DNA of 64,000 bases from Flavobacterium cucumis. GTDB lineage: Bacteria > Bacteroidota > Bacteroidia > Flavobacteriales > Flavobacteriaceae. Within the stretch, counting starts at the first letter, position 1. Each line of letters begins with the position of its first letter. Below the pieces are notes generated by a model. It worked only from the letters and a program-made list of their open reading frames with translations. It did no database searches and had not been told where the DNA came from. Positions 1 through 8,432 of the stretch are shown in pieces. A program made the translations under genes and the position numbers. The stretch spans positions 310,001 through 374,000 of the forward strand of contig NZ_FRYK01000001.1 of the NCBI RefSeq assembly GCF_900148835.1, given 5' to 3'.

Positions 1-2068
1 GAAGCTCTACAATAATTGGCATTATTAATCCTCCAGGCTTTGCAAATTCAACTTCATAGAAAAACTTTGGTGATTTTAATTTTGCAATTTCCTCAGCAGA
101 ATAATTTTTGCTTAAATAATCATTTAAACCTTGAACTTTAGAATAATCAAACCCATTTTTAAGTTCTGATTTAAATTCTGGCGCACCTTCTAAAACCATC
201 TTTAGCATTGGTTGATTAGCGTCTGCAATTTTTCTCCCTCTTCTATTAAATTGAGGTTTTGCTTCTTTTGGATCTTGCTCAACAACATAATATTGTTTAA
301 CCTCTTTAATTGCTATATCAGTAACATCGGTAGAATAGAACCATCCTCTCCAAAACCAATCTAAATCTACTGCAGAAGCATCTTCCATAGTTCTAAAGAA
401 ATCCTCTGGGGTTGGGTGTTTAAATTTCCAACGGTTTGCATAAGTTTTAAAAGCATGGTCAAACAATTCGTGTCCCATGATAGTTTCTCTTAAAATATTT
501 AATCCTGTAGCTGGTTTTCCATATGCATTAGCCCCAAAATTGTAAATATTTTCAGAATTAGACATAATAGGCTCCAAATACTGTTGATTGCCTTTCATAT
601 AAGGAACAATGTTTTTTGCTGGTCCACGCATGGCCGGGAAATTTGGATCAAATGTGGTTTCTGTTAAATATTCTAAAAAAGTATTTAAGCCTTCGTCCAT
701 CCATGTCCATTGTCTCTCATCTGAATTCACAATCATTGGAAAGAAATTATGACCTACTTCATGAATAATCACTCCTAACATTCCGTATTTGATTCTATCA
801 CTTACAAAACCAGTTTCATCAGGTCTTCCGTAATTCCAACAAATCATTGGATATTCCATCCCTTGGTCTTCTGCAGAAACAGAGACTGCTTTTGGATAAG
901 GATAATCAAACGTGTAATGTGAGTAAGTTTTTAAGGTGTGAGCCACTGCTTTTGTAGATAAATCTCCCCAAAGTGGATTTGCTTCTTTGGGATAAATAGA
1001 AATAGCTAAAGGCTTGTTCGTTGGCAAGTCAACTGCCATAGCATCTATAATAAATTTTCTAGATGTAGAGAAACCAAAATCACGAACATTTTGTGCTTTG
1101 AACTTCCAAGTTTTCTTTTGATCCGAAAAACTCGACTCTTTTGCAATAGCTTCTTCTTGTGTTACAATTACAACAGGTTTATCAAAAGTTTTTTCAGCTA
1201 ATTCCCAACGCTTTACTTGCTCAGGCGTAAATACTTCACTTCTATTTTGAAGTACTCCTGTTGCTTCCATTACGTGGTCTGAAGGCACCGTAATATTTAC
1301 TTCATAATCTCCAAACACTAGTGCAAATTCTCCTCTTCCCCAAAATTGCATATTTTGCCAACCTTCAACATCATTATAAACCGCCATTCTTGGGAAAAAT
1401 TGCGCCATTACATACAGACGATTGCCGTCTTTAAACTGCTCAAAACCAGAACGCCCATTATTGGCCCCTTCCTGATAACTTACAATATTATACCACCATT
1501 TTATTGAAAAAGAAATTTTATCTCCACTCTTTAAAGGCTTAGGCAAATCGATACGCATCATCGTTTGATTGATAGTGTATTGCATTGCATTTCCTTTTGC
1601 ATCTTTAACATAATCAATGTTAAATCCACCTGGGAATGGGTTTTCTACGAATTTTTTGGCAAATGCATCAGCAGGAATACTTTTAGGCAAAACTTCGTTA
1701 TCTACCAATGGGGTTTTAGAATCTGGCCTTTCAATATTTTGCTCTAATTGCACCCATAAATACTCAAGATTCTCAGGAGAATTATTATAATAGGTTATAG
1801 TTTCTGACCCATAGAGTTTCTTATTCTTATCATCCAATTCCAGATTCATTTTATAATCTGCTTTCTGTTGATAATAAGCTGGTCCAGGAGCACCAGAAGC
1901 GGTTCTGAACATATTTGGAGTTGCCATTTCCTCATACATCTGACGAAATTTATTCTCATTGTAATGTCCCTTTTCAGTTTTCTTTTCATCTGGTTTAACC
2001 TCTTGAGCTACCACTCCTAAGGATACTATTAGAGACAAAAATGCACCGAAAACAATTGATTTTTTCAT
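1..2068 (-). CDS. M1 family metallopeptidase, C-terminus beyond window
   Basis: Secreted zinc aminopeptidase of the M1 (gluzincin) family. 689 residues are visible, and the reading frame runs open off the left edge. The start at 2068 gives MKKSIVFGAFLSLIVSLGVVAQ, a Sec signal peptide. The zinc site HEVGH lies at residues 436-440 with the third ligand Glu at about 459 (WMDEGLNTF), and a GAMEN-like substrate motif QGMEYPM lies near residue 403. These are the hallmarks of M1 and are directly readable. It is the last gene of a four-gene minus-strand cluster and starts 14 bases after the DUF6702 gene, so it is probably co-transcribed. Substrate is unknown; periplasmic or outer-membrane peptide degradation is the family-level expectation. 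Confidence 0.93.
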   Translation of the reverse strand, partial: MKKSIVFGAFLSLIVSLGVVAQEVKPDEKKTEKGHYNENKFRQMYEEMATPNMFRTASGAPGPAYYQQKADYKMNLELDDKNKKLYGSETITYYNNSPENLEYLWVQLEQNIERPDSKTPLVDNEVLPKSIPADAFAKKFVENPFPGGFNIDYVKDAKGNAMQYTINQTMMRIDLPKPLKSGDKISFSIKWWYNIVSYQEGANNGRSGFEQFKDGNRLYVMAQFFPRMAVYNDVEGWQNMQFWGRGEFALVFGDYEVNITVPSDHVMEATGVLQNRSEVFTPEQVKRWELAEKTFDKPVVIVTQEEAIAKESSFSDQKKTWKFKAQNVRDFGFSTSRKFIIDAMAVDLPTNKPLAISIYPKEANPLWGDLSTKAVAHTLKTYSHYTFDYPYPKAVSVSAEDQGMEYPMICWNYGRPDETGFVSDRIKYGMLGVIIHEVGHNFFPMIVNSDERQWTWMDEGLNTFLEYLTETTFDPNFPAMRGPAKNIVPYMKGNQQYLEPIMSNSENIYNFGANAYGKPATGLNILRETIMGHELFDHAFKTYANRWKFKHPTPEDFFRTMEDASAVDLDWFWRGWFYSTDVTDIAIKEVKQYYVVEQDPKEAKPQFNRRGRKIADANQPMLKMVLEGAPEFKSELKNGFDYSKVQGLNDYLSKNYSAEEIAKLKSPKFFYEVEFAKPGGLIMPIIVEL

Positions 2069-2082
2069 AGTTTGTTAGTAAT

Positions 2083-2577
2083 TTAATAGTCAATTTTTTC
2101 TTTTAATTCTGTATTAGTCAACAAAATACTTTTTTTGTTACTGTTGATGTTTGTATGAACAATATTCTGTTGATCTTGATACACCTCTGTAAGTAAAGAA
2201 TTATAAATTTCGAAGGTATTTATTTTTTTTGAAATTGCAATTTTTGTATATAATATTAACACATCACCTTCAAGTTCTCGAGCCAAAAAAGTAATATTTT
2301 GAGGCTTATTATTAATGAAAATCTTCACTTTTTCTTTTAAATATCCTTCAATTAAGGCATCTGCATCAGGTAATTCTCTAGAAGATGTTAAATTTATCTT
2401 CTTATTGTATTTTTTTGTTAAAGCTTTCTCCAAATCATCTACAAAAATTCTAGAAGTGATTTCAACTCTTTTTTTGGAAGGAACATGATCAATTTGCATT
2501 ACCGAAACATAAAACTTGTGAACCGAAAACGAACACAAAAATAACATTACAAATAATAAGGATATTGCTTTTCTCAT
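2083..2577 (-). CDS. DUF6702 family protein
   Basis: Small exported protein of 164 residues with an N-terminal hydrophobic segment (MRKAISLLFVMLFLCSFSVHKFYVS). The conserved opening HKFYVSVMQIDH, the phrase RIFVDDLEKAL and a beta-rich remainder match the DUF6702 family of Bacteroidota, which is typically found next to M1 peptidases. No catalytic motif is visible. It sits 16 bases downstream of a carboxypeptidase-regulatory-like gene and 14 bases upstream of the M1 peptidase, so it probably serves the same envelope process. Function unknown. Confidence 0.85.
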   Translation of the reverse strand: MRKAISLLFVMLFLCSFSVHKFYVSVMQIDHVPSKKRVEITSRIFVDDLEKALTKKYNKKINLTSSRELPDADALIEGYLKEKVKIFINNKPQNITFLARELEGDVLILYTKIAISKKINTFEIYNSLLTEVYQDQQNIVHTNINSNKKSILLTNTELKEKIDY

Positions 2578-2593
2578 CTGGTAAAAATAGTAA

Positions 2594-3427
2594 TTATTCT
2601 TTTTCTAGTTGTTTTTTAAATGCTGTAGATTTGTCAATTAAATACTCAATTAACGCTAATTCATTCTCAGCTTTTAAAAGTGGTGAGAGTTCGTAAGCCG
2701 ACAATTCAGCAAAACTAAGAAAAGAAGGAATACTTTCGTTAGTAATCTTTAGTGTTTCAATAAAAAAATTATGTGAAAAACGCTCAAAAATATGTTCCGA
2801 AAAAGACTTTGATTGTATCTCTTTAATTCTTCTATCATCAAAAACTCGCTCTGAATATCTTTTAGAATTATCCTTTTTCACAAACAAACTCACTATTCCT
2901 AAACCAATTGCACTAAAATTAAAATTTGATCCATTTGGAGCCAAAACAGTTGGTAACGCTGAATTTACTGGAGTTCCCGTTCGAACATCATCATCATAAT
3001 ATTTTACAACTTTTGCATCTATCCCATAAAAACCATCTCCATAAACCTGTATTCTTTTAGTGTCTTGTTTCAAATCTCCAGTCAAAGAGTAAGGTGTCAC
3101 TTCAACCTCATTCAACTCAGAAATTCTAACGTGCAATTTTATTTCTAATACGGGTAACCAAAAATCCTTGTCCGTTACCACATATTTTTTTGTATCATAA
3201 GATAACCCTTGAATAAAAAGGGTATCAGTTGCTCTTGCATTTATAGAAAACATCCCATCAACATCTGTTATGGCACCAACATTAGATGAAATGTTATAGA
3301 TTGTTAAATTTTCAACCTCCAAGGAATCTGCTACAATTTTCCCTCGCAATACTTTTCTTTGCATTCCTTGAGAAAAACAAATTTGACCAATCAAAACTAT
3401 AAATAGGAATAAAATACTATTTTTCAT
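2594..3427 (-). CDS. carboxypeptidase-like regulatory domain protein
   Basis: 277-residue exported protein with a signal peptide (MKNSILFLFIVLIGQICFSQG). The N-terminal ~90 residues form a carboxypeptidase-regulatory-like beta sandwich: RGKIVADSLEVENLTIYNIS, then GAITDVDGMFSI, then DTLFIQGLSYD, as in the plug-proximal domain of SusC-like proteins. The C-terminal two thirds are helical and unassigned. Its start overlaps the end of the upstream homologous gene by 11 bases, which indicates translational coupling. The two neighbours share the same architecture and look like a tandem duplication. No enzymatic residue is visible. Confidence 0.82.
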   Translation of the reverse strand: MKNSILFLFIVLIGQICFSQGMQRKVLRGKIVADSLEVENLTIYNISSNVGAITDVDGMFSINARATDTLFIQGLSYDTKKYVVTDKDFWLPVLEIKLHVRISELNEVEVTPYSLTGDLKQDTKRIQVYGDGFYGIDAKVVKYYDDDVRTGTPVNSALPTVLAPNGSNFNFSAIGLGIVSLFVKKDNSKRYSERVFDDRRIKEIQSKSFSEHIFERFSHNFFIETLKITNESIPSFLSFAELSAYELSPLLKAENELALIEYLIDKSTAFKKQLEKE

Positions 3428-4193
3428 TTTTAGTTATTTTTTCAGTATCAATTTCTTGTAATTTCAAATATTCTGCAGCTAATTCTGATAGAATAAAAGA
3501 AGCCATTGTTTTATTTTTTTCACTCATAGCCCTTACATATCTTTCATTTTCTACCACATAAAACATAAAACCCTCGATATAAATTTCAGGTATTTTCAAA
3601 ACTTCAAGAAAATATTTTTTTTCAAAATAATCAGAAGTCTTTGCTTGCAACATTTCTTTTCTTTCTACCATCACTTCTTTTTTTAACATATTCGTTCTAC
3701 CACTAATTGAGTTAATCAATCCATCAACACTCATTCCTCCAAGCGGCATCAACAGTGGGCTATACCATTTAAAATCTCCTGCTGCTGCTAATTTGCGTTC
3801 GGCTGGCGTATATGTTTTTTGATTAGCTGGAACAATCCCGAGTGCAACAGCATTGATGTTTTTGTAATTGATAATCGCTACTTCTTCTAATTCTGTAATG
3901 AGTGATTCCATTCTTACTAACAATAAATCATTAAAAAAATCACTTTTTTGCATGACGTACCGAGTAGCTTTTAAATTAACTGCACTAAATTGTAAGGTAT
4001 CTGAAATTCTAACTTGAATTTGGAAATAACCTCTAGAATCGGTAACCACACCTAATTTACTAGACAAATTAATAACATGAATACCCTCTAACAAGCTTGA
4101 TTCCGAAACTACTTTTCCCCTAATTAAAGTATCGTTTTGCGAAAAAACAAGAATTGGAAAGATAAAAAAGAAAAAAAGTAGTCTTTTTGGCAT
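3417..4193 (-). CDS. carboxypeptidase-like regulatory domain protein
   Basis: 258-residue exported protein, first gene of the minus-strand cluster. Signal peptide MPKRLLFFFFIFPILVFSQ is followed by the same beta-sandwich signature as its neighbour (IRGKVVSESSLLEGIHVIN, then GVVTDSRGYFQI, then DTLQFSAVNL). The remainder contains a conserved-looking PLGGMSVDGLINSISGR stretch and is mostly helical. The domain is known as a non-catalytic fold in many Bacteroidota outer-membrane proteins, so a structural or receptor-associated role is an inference only. It is separated by 112 bases from the divergent pepE gene. Confidence 0.82.
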   Translation of the reverse strand: MPKRLLFFFFIFPILVFSQNDTLIRGKVVSESSLLEGIHVINLSSKLGVVTDSRGYFQIQVRISDTLQFSAVNLKATRYVMQKSDFFNDLLLVRMESLITELEEVAIINYKNINAVALGIVPANQKTYTPAERKLAAAGDFKWYSPLLMPLGGMSVDGLINSISGRTNMLKKEVMVERKEMLQAKTSDYFEKKYFLEVLKIPEIYIEGFMFYVVENERYVRAMSEKNKTMASFILSELAAEYLKLQEIDTEKITKNEK

Positions 4194-4284
4194 AAACTAA
4201 AATTGAATATTTTTGTAAATGTACCAAATAGGCTTCAAAATGAAATCCTAACAAGATGATAAACTTATGTTAAGACAAATTTGG

Positions 4285-4292
4285 TAGCTTTG
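4285..4292 (+). promoter_or_regulatory. -7 element TAGCTTTG of pepE
   Basis: TAGCTTTG matches the Bacteroidota sigma-A -7 consensus TAnnTTTG and ends 13 bases before the pepE ATG. No convincing TTG is present at the expected upstream spacing. Confidence 0.5.
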
Positions 4293-4305
4293 TAAAAAAT
4301 AAGTG

Positions 4306-5013
4306 ATGAAAAATATAATTATTGCCAGTACTTCTACTTTACACGGAGGTGAATATTTAGACTATCTATTGCCTGAATTACAATCGTTCTTTTCAAATGT
4401 AAAAGAGTTACTTTTTATTCCATACGCAAGACCAAGCGGTATTTCACATGATGATTATACCAAAAAAGTTAGCGAAGCTTTTACAAAAATTAATATATCG
4501 GTAAAAGGAATTCACGAATTTGAAAACCCAATCGAAGCCCTTGAAAAAGCACAAGGGATTTTTACTGGTGGTGGAAACACTTTTTTATTGGTAAGTCAAT
4601 TATACAAAAATAATGTAATTGACGCTTTAGAAAAAGTAGTTAAAAATGGAACATCTTATTTAGGAACCAGCGCAGGAAGTAATATTTGTGGCTTAACAAT
4701 GAGCACTACTAATGATATGCCAATCGTATATCCACCAAGTTTTAGAACTTTAGGATTTGTTTCGTTTAATATTAATCCCCATTATTTAGACCCGATTGAA
4801 GGTTCAACCCATATGGGAGAAACTCGAGAAACTAGAATTAATGAATTTCATCATTTTAATCCGCAACCTGTTGTAGGACTGAGAGAAGGAAGTTGGTTAG
4901 AAGTAAAAGGCGATTCTGTAAAATTAAAAGGAACTTTGACGGCCAGAATTTTTAAAAGAAACGAAGCTCCAATTGAAGTAGCACCTGAAACCGAATTAAA
5001 TAGTTTAAAATAA
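4306..5013 (+). CDS. pepE: dipeptidase E (peptidase family S51)
   Basis: Cytoplasmic serine dipeptidase that hydrolyses Asp-X dipeptides. 235 residues, the usual size for PepE. The nucleophile elbow GTSAGSN places the catalytic serine at residue 122. The preceding GIFTGGGNTFLLV and the later NPHYLDP (active-site histidine region) are family signatures. A GTG codon lies directly before the ATG at 4306; I prefer ATG because the protein begins MKNIIIAST and a -7 box lies just upstream. The gene stands alone and ends in a strong hairpin terminator shared with the converging tRNA genes. Confidence 0.93.
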   Translation: MKNIIIASTSTLHGGEYLDYLLPELQSFFSNVKELLFIPYARPSGISHDDYTKKVSEAFTKINISVKGIHEFENPIEALEKAQGIFTGGGNTFLLVSQLYKNNVIDALEKVVKNGTSYLGTSAGSNICGLTMSTTNDMPIVYPPSFRTLGFVSFNINPHYLDPIEGSTHMGETRETRINEFHHFNPQPVVGLREGSWLEVKGDSVKLKGTLTARIFKRNEAPIEVAPETELNSLK

Positions 5014-5043
5014 AAAAAGCCTTGCAAATGCAAGGCTTTTTTT
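5014..5043 (+). terminator. bidirectional intrinsic terminator after pepE
   Basis: The inverted repeat AGCCTTGC / GCAAGGCT is flanked by an A-run on the left and a T-run on the right. It begins immediately after the pepE stop and lies 3 bases from the 3' end of the converging tRNA-Gly, so it can serve both strands. Confidence 0.9.
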
Positions 5044-5046
5044 AAG

Positions 5047-5119
<73 letters not shown>

Positions 5120-5153
5120 AGGTGATAATTTTTAAAACTTTATCTTGTTTTAG

Positions 5154-5226
<73 letters not shown>

Positions 5227-5254
5227 ATAACAAAAGCGTTTACTTTTGTGGGTG

Positions 5255-5286
5255 CAAATATACTTTAAAAGTTTTGGTAATTGCAA
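5255..5286 (-). promoter_or_regulatory. promoter of the tRNA-Gly pair
   Basis: On the minus strand TTG (5286-5284), 21 bases, then TATATTTG (5262-5255) gives a standard Bacteroidota sigma-A promoter. The -7 box ends 28 bases before the first tRNA. The same TATATTTGCAC string occurs at the promoter of the other tRNA operon in this window. Confidence 0.75.
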
Positions 5287-5382
5287 ATTTTTTTTGATAT
5301 TTTTTTCAAAGCAATTGTACTAACTTTACCCTAAAATCAACACTCTTCTCTAAAAGATTAACTTTTAATGAGTTATATTATT

Positions 5383-5826
5383 ATGGAAATTAAAAAAATT
5401 AGTTCGGTTGAAACATATCCTGTTAGACATGAGGTTTTAAGAAAAGGAAAACCAATTGAAACCTGCCAATTTAAAGGCGATGATGATGAAAACACCGCTC
5501 ATTTTGGATTGTTTTTAGAAGATAAACTTGTGGGAATCATCTCTATTTTCAAAGAAAACAATAATTTATTTTCAGAATCAAATCAATTTCAAATTAGAGG
5601 AATGGCAGTTTTAGAAGAAGCTCAAGGAAAAGGATTTGGAACCGAATTAGTTAAAGAAACTGAAAATCATTGCATTAATTTGAAAGCTGATTTAATTTGG
5701 TTCAACGCTCGAGAAAAAGCTGTCCCATTTTACGAAAAGTTAAATTATAAAATCATTGGTGATTCTTTCTTAATTCCAGATGTTGGCATCCATTTTGTAA
5801 TGTATAAAAAACCCTCAAAGAAGTAA
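5383..5826 (+). CDS. GNAT family N-acetyltransferase
   Basis: Acetyl-CoA-dependent N-acetyltransferase of unknown substrate, about 147 residues. The acetyl-CoA pyrophosphate-binding motif A is readable as GMAVLEEAQGKGFGTEL, followed by a motif-B-like AVPFYEKLNYKIIG and a final beta strand. An in-frame ATG also exists 15 bases upstream (5368, adding MSYII). I chose 5383 because relatives usually begin with a MEIKKI-like strand; the choice is uncertain. It follows the tRNA-Gly promoter region and precedes an L,D-transpeptidase gene on the same strand by 41 bases. Confidence 0.85.
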   Translation: MEIKKISSVETYPVRHEVLRKGKPIETCQFKGDDDENTAHFGLFLEDKLVGIISIFKENNNLFSESNQFQIRGMAVLEEAQGKGFGTELVKETENHCINLKADLIWFNAREKAVPFYEKLNYKIIGDSFLIPDVGIHFVMYKKPSKK

Positions 5827-5867
5827 TCCAATAAATCTTCTTATATTTATATCACAATTAAGGTTTT

Positions 5868-7457
5868 ATGAAAAAAATTACACTCCTACTCTTTATTTTT
5901 TCCTTAATTTCTTGTAAAAAGGAAGCATCACCAATTGCGTTTGACAATAGCATTATTAAGGACACTATTTTAAATGTCATCATAAGACCAGTTCATCCAG
6001 ACTTACTTAACGAAAAGTCAGATAGCGTGAAATTATATTACCAAAAAATGAATTTTCATGAAATCTGGTATTTAAATGAGAATCGAAAAGATTTAATCAA
6101 TGAAATTAAATTTTGCTACCAAGAAGGTTTGAATCCAAAAGACTATGAAATCAATATTATTGAAGACTTAGAAAATAAAAGGGCCAAACTCAATGATGCT
6201 GAAATTGTAAAATATGACATTCTTTTAACAGAAACCTTTGAAAAATTAGCAAATCATCTTCATAAAGGAAAACTAAACCCAAAAGAATTATATCGTGATT
6301 GGGATTTAAAACCAAAAGAAATAAAACTTTCCACATTGCTTGAAGATGCCATAAAAGGGAAAAAAATCGCAACTACTTTCAAAGATTTAAAACCAAATCA
6401 TATTGTTTATCAATCTCTAAAAAAGAGCCTTGTTGAGATTGATAAATTACCAAATATCAATTTTGAGAAAATAAACATTAAAAATAAAATCCTTTTAGGT
6501 GACACCCTACCCGAAATGGTAAAAATTAAAAAACGTTTAGCCTATTGGAAAGATTATCAAAACAAAGACAGTATTATAACATGGACTTACGATTCCATCA
6601 CTTTTAAAGCAATCAAACGATTTCAAGCACGTCACGGTTTAGCACAAGATGGCGTAATCGGAATCGGAACTATTAAAGCTTTAAACATGTCAAAAAGCGA
6701 ACGAATCGAACAAATTTTCGCCAATTTAGAGCGTTGGCGTTGGTATCCATCTGATCTAGGTGAAAAATATTTAGTTGCTAATATCCCTGATTACATATTA
6801 TTTTACATTAATCAAAATGATACTGTTGCTTCACACCGAATTGTAGTGGGAACTCCAAAAAGGAAAACACCTATTTTAAGTTCAAAATTATCCAATTTTG
6901 TTTTCAATCCTACTTGGACAATCCCCCCTACAATAATAAAAGAAGATTTAACTCCTTCTGCTTCACAAAATAGAGACTACTTTCCCTCAAGAAAGTTAAC
7001 CATTTACAACAAAAAAGGACATGAGGTTTCACCCGAGGAATGGAATCCTGAAACGGCTAGTCATTATCGCTATGTTCAAAAACCAGGAAAGAATAACGCG
7101 CTTGGATTAATAAAGTTCAATTTTCCAAATAACCATTTAGTTTATCTTCACGACACAAACCACAGAGATTACTTTTCAAAGAATTACCGTGCGTTAAGTT
7201 CGGGTTGCGTTCGAATCGAAAATCCTTTGATTTTAACGAAACAAATGCTAACTGAAATGAATGCTGAAAAATGGAGTGGCAACCAAATCGATTCCATTTT
7301 AAAAAAAGAAAAAACCAAAACAGTGTCTATGAAAGACACTGTTAATATTCATTTATTTTATTGGACTTCTTGGATGGAGAAAGGGACACTTCAATTTAGA
7401 GAAGACATTTACAATCTTGATAAAGGTTTATTCAAAAAATTAAGACCTCTAGATTAA
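5868..7457 (+). CDS. L,D-transpeptidase family lipoprotein (YcbB/LdtD-like)
   Basis: Peptidoglycan L,D-transpeptidase of 529 residues, predicted to be lipid-anchored (MKKITLLLFIFSLISCKKE, lipobox ISC). Domain order is an N-terminal helical scaffold, then a peptidoglycan-binding_1 domain (TFKAIKRFQARHGLAQDGVI, about 243-262, ending GIGTIKALN), then a YkuD catalytic domain with HDTNHRDYF and ALSSGCVRIENP, in which Cys447 is the nucleophile. The size and order match YcbB-type enzymes that make 3-3 cross-links or attach proteins. It faces a second, unrelated YkuD-fold gene that converges from the right. Confidence 0.93.
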   Translation: MKKITLLLFIFSLISCKKEASPIAFDNSIIKDTILNVIIRPVHPDLLNEKSDSVKLYYQKMNFHEIWYLNENRKDLINEIKFCYQEGLNPKDYEINIIEDLENKRAKLNDAEIVKYDILLTETFEKLANHLHKGKLNPKELYRDWDLKPKEIKLSTLLEDAIKGKKIATTFKDLKPNHIVYQSLKKSLVEIDKLPNINFEKINIKNKILLGDTLPEMVKIKKRLAYWKDYQNKDSIITWTYDSITFKAIKRFQARHGLAQDGVIGIGTIKALNMSKSERIEQIFANLERWRWYPSDLGEKYLVANIPDYILFYINQNDTVASHRIVVGTPKRKTPILSSKLSNFVFNPTWTIPPTIIKEDLTPSASQNRDYFPSRKLTIYNKKGHEVSPEEWNPETASHYRYVQKPGKNNALGLIKFNFPNNHLVYLHDTNHRDYFSKNYRALSSGCVRIENPLILTKQMLTEMNAEKWSGNQIDSILKKEKTKTVSMKDTVNIHLFYWTSWMEKGTLQFREDIYNLDKGLFKKLRPLD

Positions 7458-7509
7458 TAAAATTTAAAACCAAACGATTGTAAAAATTACAACGTTAAAT
7501 TTTTTACAA

Positions 7510-8241
7510 TTATGAAACTAATTTAGATTTCTCAATATAATTTCTTGAAGGATGATATATAAAAACACAAGACTTGTTTTTTATGGTATCAATCAATTCT
7601 TTATGAATTTCGTAAGGAACTGCAGGACACCCTTGGCTTCTTCCCAATCTACCTGTTTTGTTTATGAATGATTTACTCACATAATCAGCACCATGAATTA
7701 CAACTGCTCTACTTCTAGCATTATCATTAATTCCCTCCTCTAATCCGTCTAAACGAAGTGAAGTACCATGTTTTCCATTATAAACTTCACCAGTTAAATA
7801 AAAACCTAAACTGCTTTTGTAGGACTCACTAATATTGGAAAAACTAGTCGCAAACTCAAATCCAGAATTTCTTCCATGTGCAACTAATGATTGAAAAATT
7901 ATTCTTTGAGCTTTCATATCAATAACCCACATTCGCTCTTCTTTTGAAGATAAACTAAAATCAATAACCGTTAATACTTCATTAACAATTTTTCCCTGAG
8001 ATTTCAATTGTTCATAGCCTTCGAAAGCAGCTAAGAAACTATCAAATTTAGGCAAAGAAAAATTACTTTGATTTATAGTTGCATAAAAAGCTTTACATTT
8101 AACTTCTAAAGTAACTTTCGCTTTTTCAGCAAGTAATTTCGGATCTGTCCCTGTTGTGTAGCTTTTTTTATAATCTTCTATCGTTAATGGTTTGAATGAA
8201 AAAAGACCAATTAAAATTATAGGCAATATCTTATAAATCAT
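7510..8241 (-). CDS. murein L,D-transpeptidase catalytic domain protein (YkuD_2 type)
   Basis: 243-residue exported protein with an N-terminal hydrophobic segment (MIYKILPIILIGLFSFKPL). The C-terminal half carries VVIHGADYVSKSFINKTGR, then LGRSQGCPAVP, the His and Cys motifs of the YkuD_2 (PF13645) branch of L,D-transpeptidases, which differs from the YcbB branch next door. The family name implies peptidoglycan remodelling; activity has rarely been tested. The convergent gene ends 52 bases away. It has its own divergent promoter shared with the DUF5916 gene region. Confidence 0.88.
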   Translation of the reverse strand: MIYKILPIILIGLFSFKPLTIEDYKKSYTTGTDPKLLAEKAKVTLEVKCKAFYATINQSNFSLPKFDSFLAAFEGYEQLKSQGKIVNEVLTVIDFSLSSKEERMWVIDMKAQRIIFQSLVAHGRNSGFEFATSFSNISESYKSSLGFYLTGEVYNGKHGTSLRLDGLEEGINDNARSRAVVIHGADYVSKSFINKTGRLGRSQGCPAVPYEIHKELIDTIKNKSCVFIYHPSRNYIEKSKLVS

Positions 8242-8276
8242 TGTTAATCTTACAGTTATGTTGTTATTGAAAGCGC

Positions 8277-8306
8277 CAAATTTATTTATTATTTTCTAAT
8301 AAACAA
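8277..8306 (-). promoter_or_regulatory. promoter of the YkuD_2 gene
   Basis: On the minus strand TTG (8306-8304), a 19-base spacer, then TAAATTTG (8284-8277). This is a good match to the Bacteroidota sigma-A consensus, giving a leader of about 30 bases. Confidence 0.65.
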
Positions 8307-8314
8307 ATAAAATC

Positions 8315-8348
8315 ATGTATTTTATCGAAAAATTATGTATTTCATCGA
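8315..8348. repeat. 14-bp direct repeat, 20-bp period, in the divergent intergenic region
   Basis: ATGTATTTTATCGA (8315-8328) and ATGTATTTCATCGA (8335-8348) are 13/14 identical with exactly 20 bases between starts. They lie 9 bases upstream of the minus-strand promoter and 58 bases upstream of the plus-strand -7 box, which is a plausible tandem site for a dimeric activator. The binding protein is unknown. Confidence 0.5.
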
Positions 8349-8405
8349 TTTAAAAGAAAAAAGTTAAACATTATATAAAAAAAAGAGACATATATAAGAT
8401 TCCAA

Positions 8406-8413
8406 TATTTTTG
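8406..8413 (+). promoter_or_regulatory. -7 element TATTTTTG of the DUF5916 gene
   Basis: TATTTTTG matches TAnnTTTG and ends 19 bases before the ATG at 8433. No clear TTG is seen at the expected distance upstream, so the promoter may need an activator. Confidence 0.5.
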
Positions 8414-8432
8414 CAGTTAAAATATCTTTTAC

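Noticed and set aside
4303..4305. GTG as the pepE start
   Set aside because: The next codon is ATG and gives the usual PepE N-terminus; the difference is one residue.
7458..7509. A/T-rich inverted repeat between the two L,D-transpeptidase genes as terminator
   Set aside because: Stem is almost all A/T with mismatches; too weak to call as a terminator.
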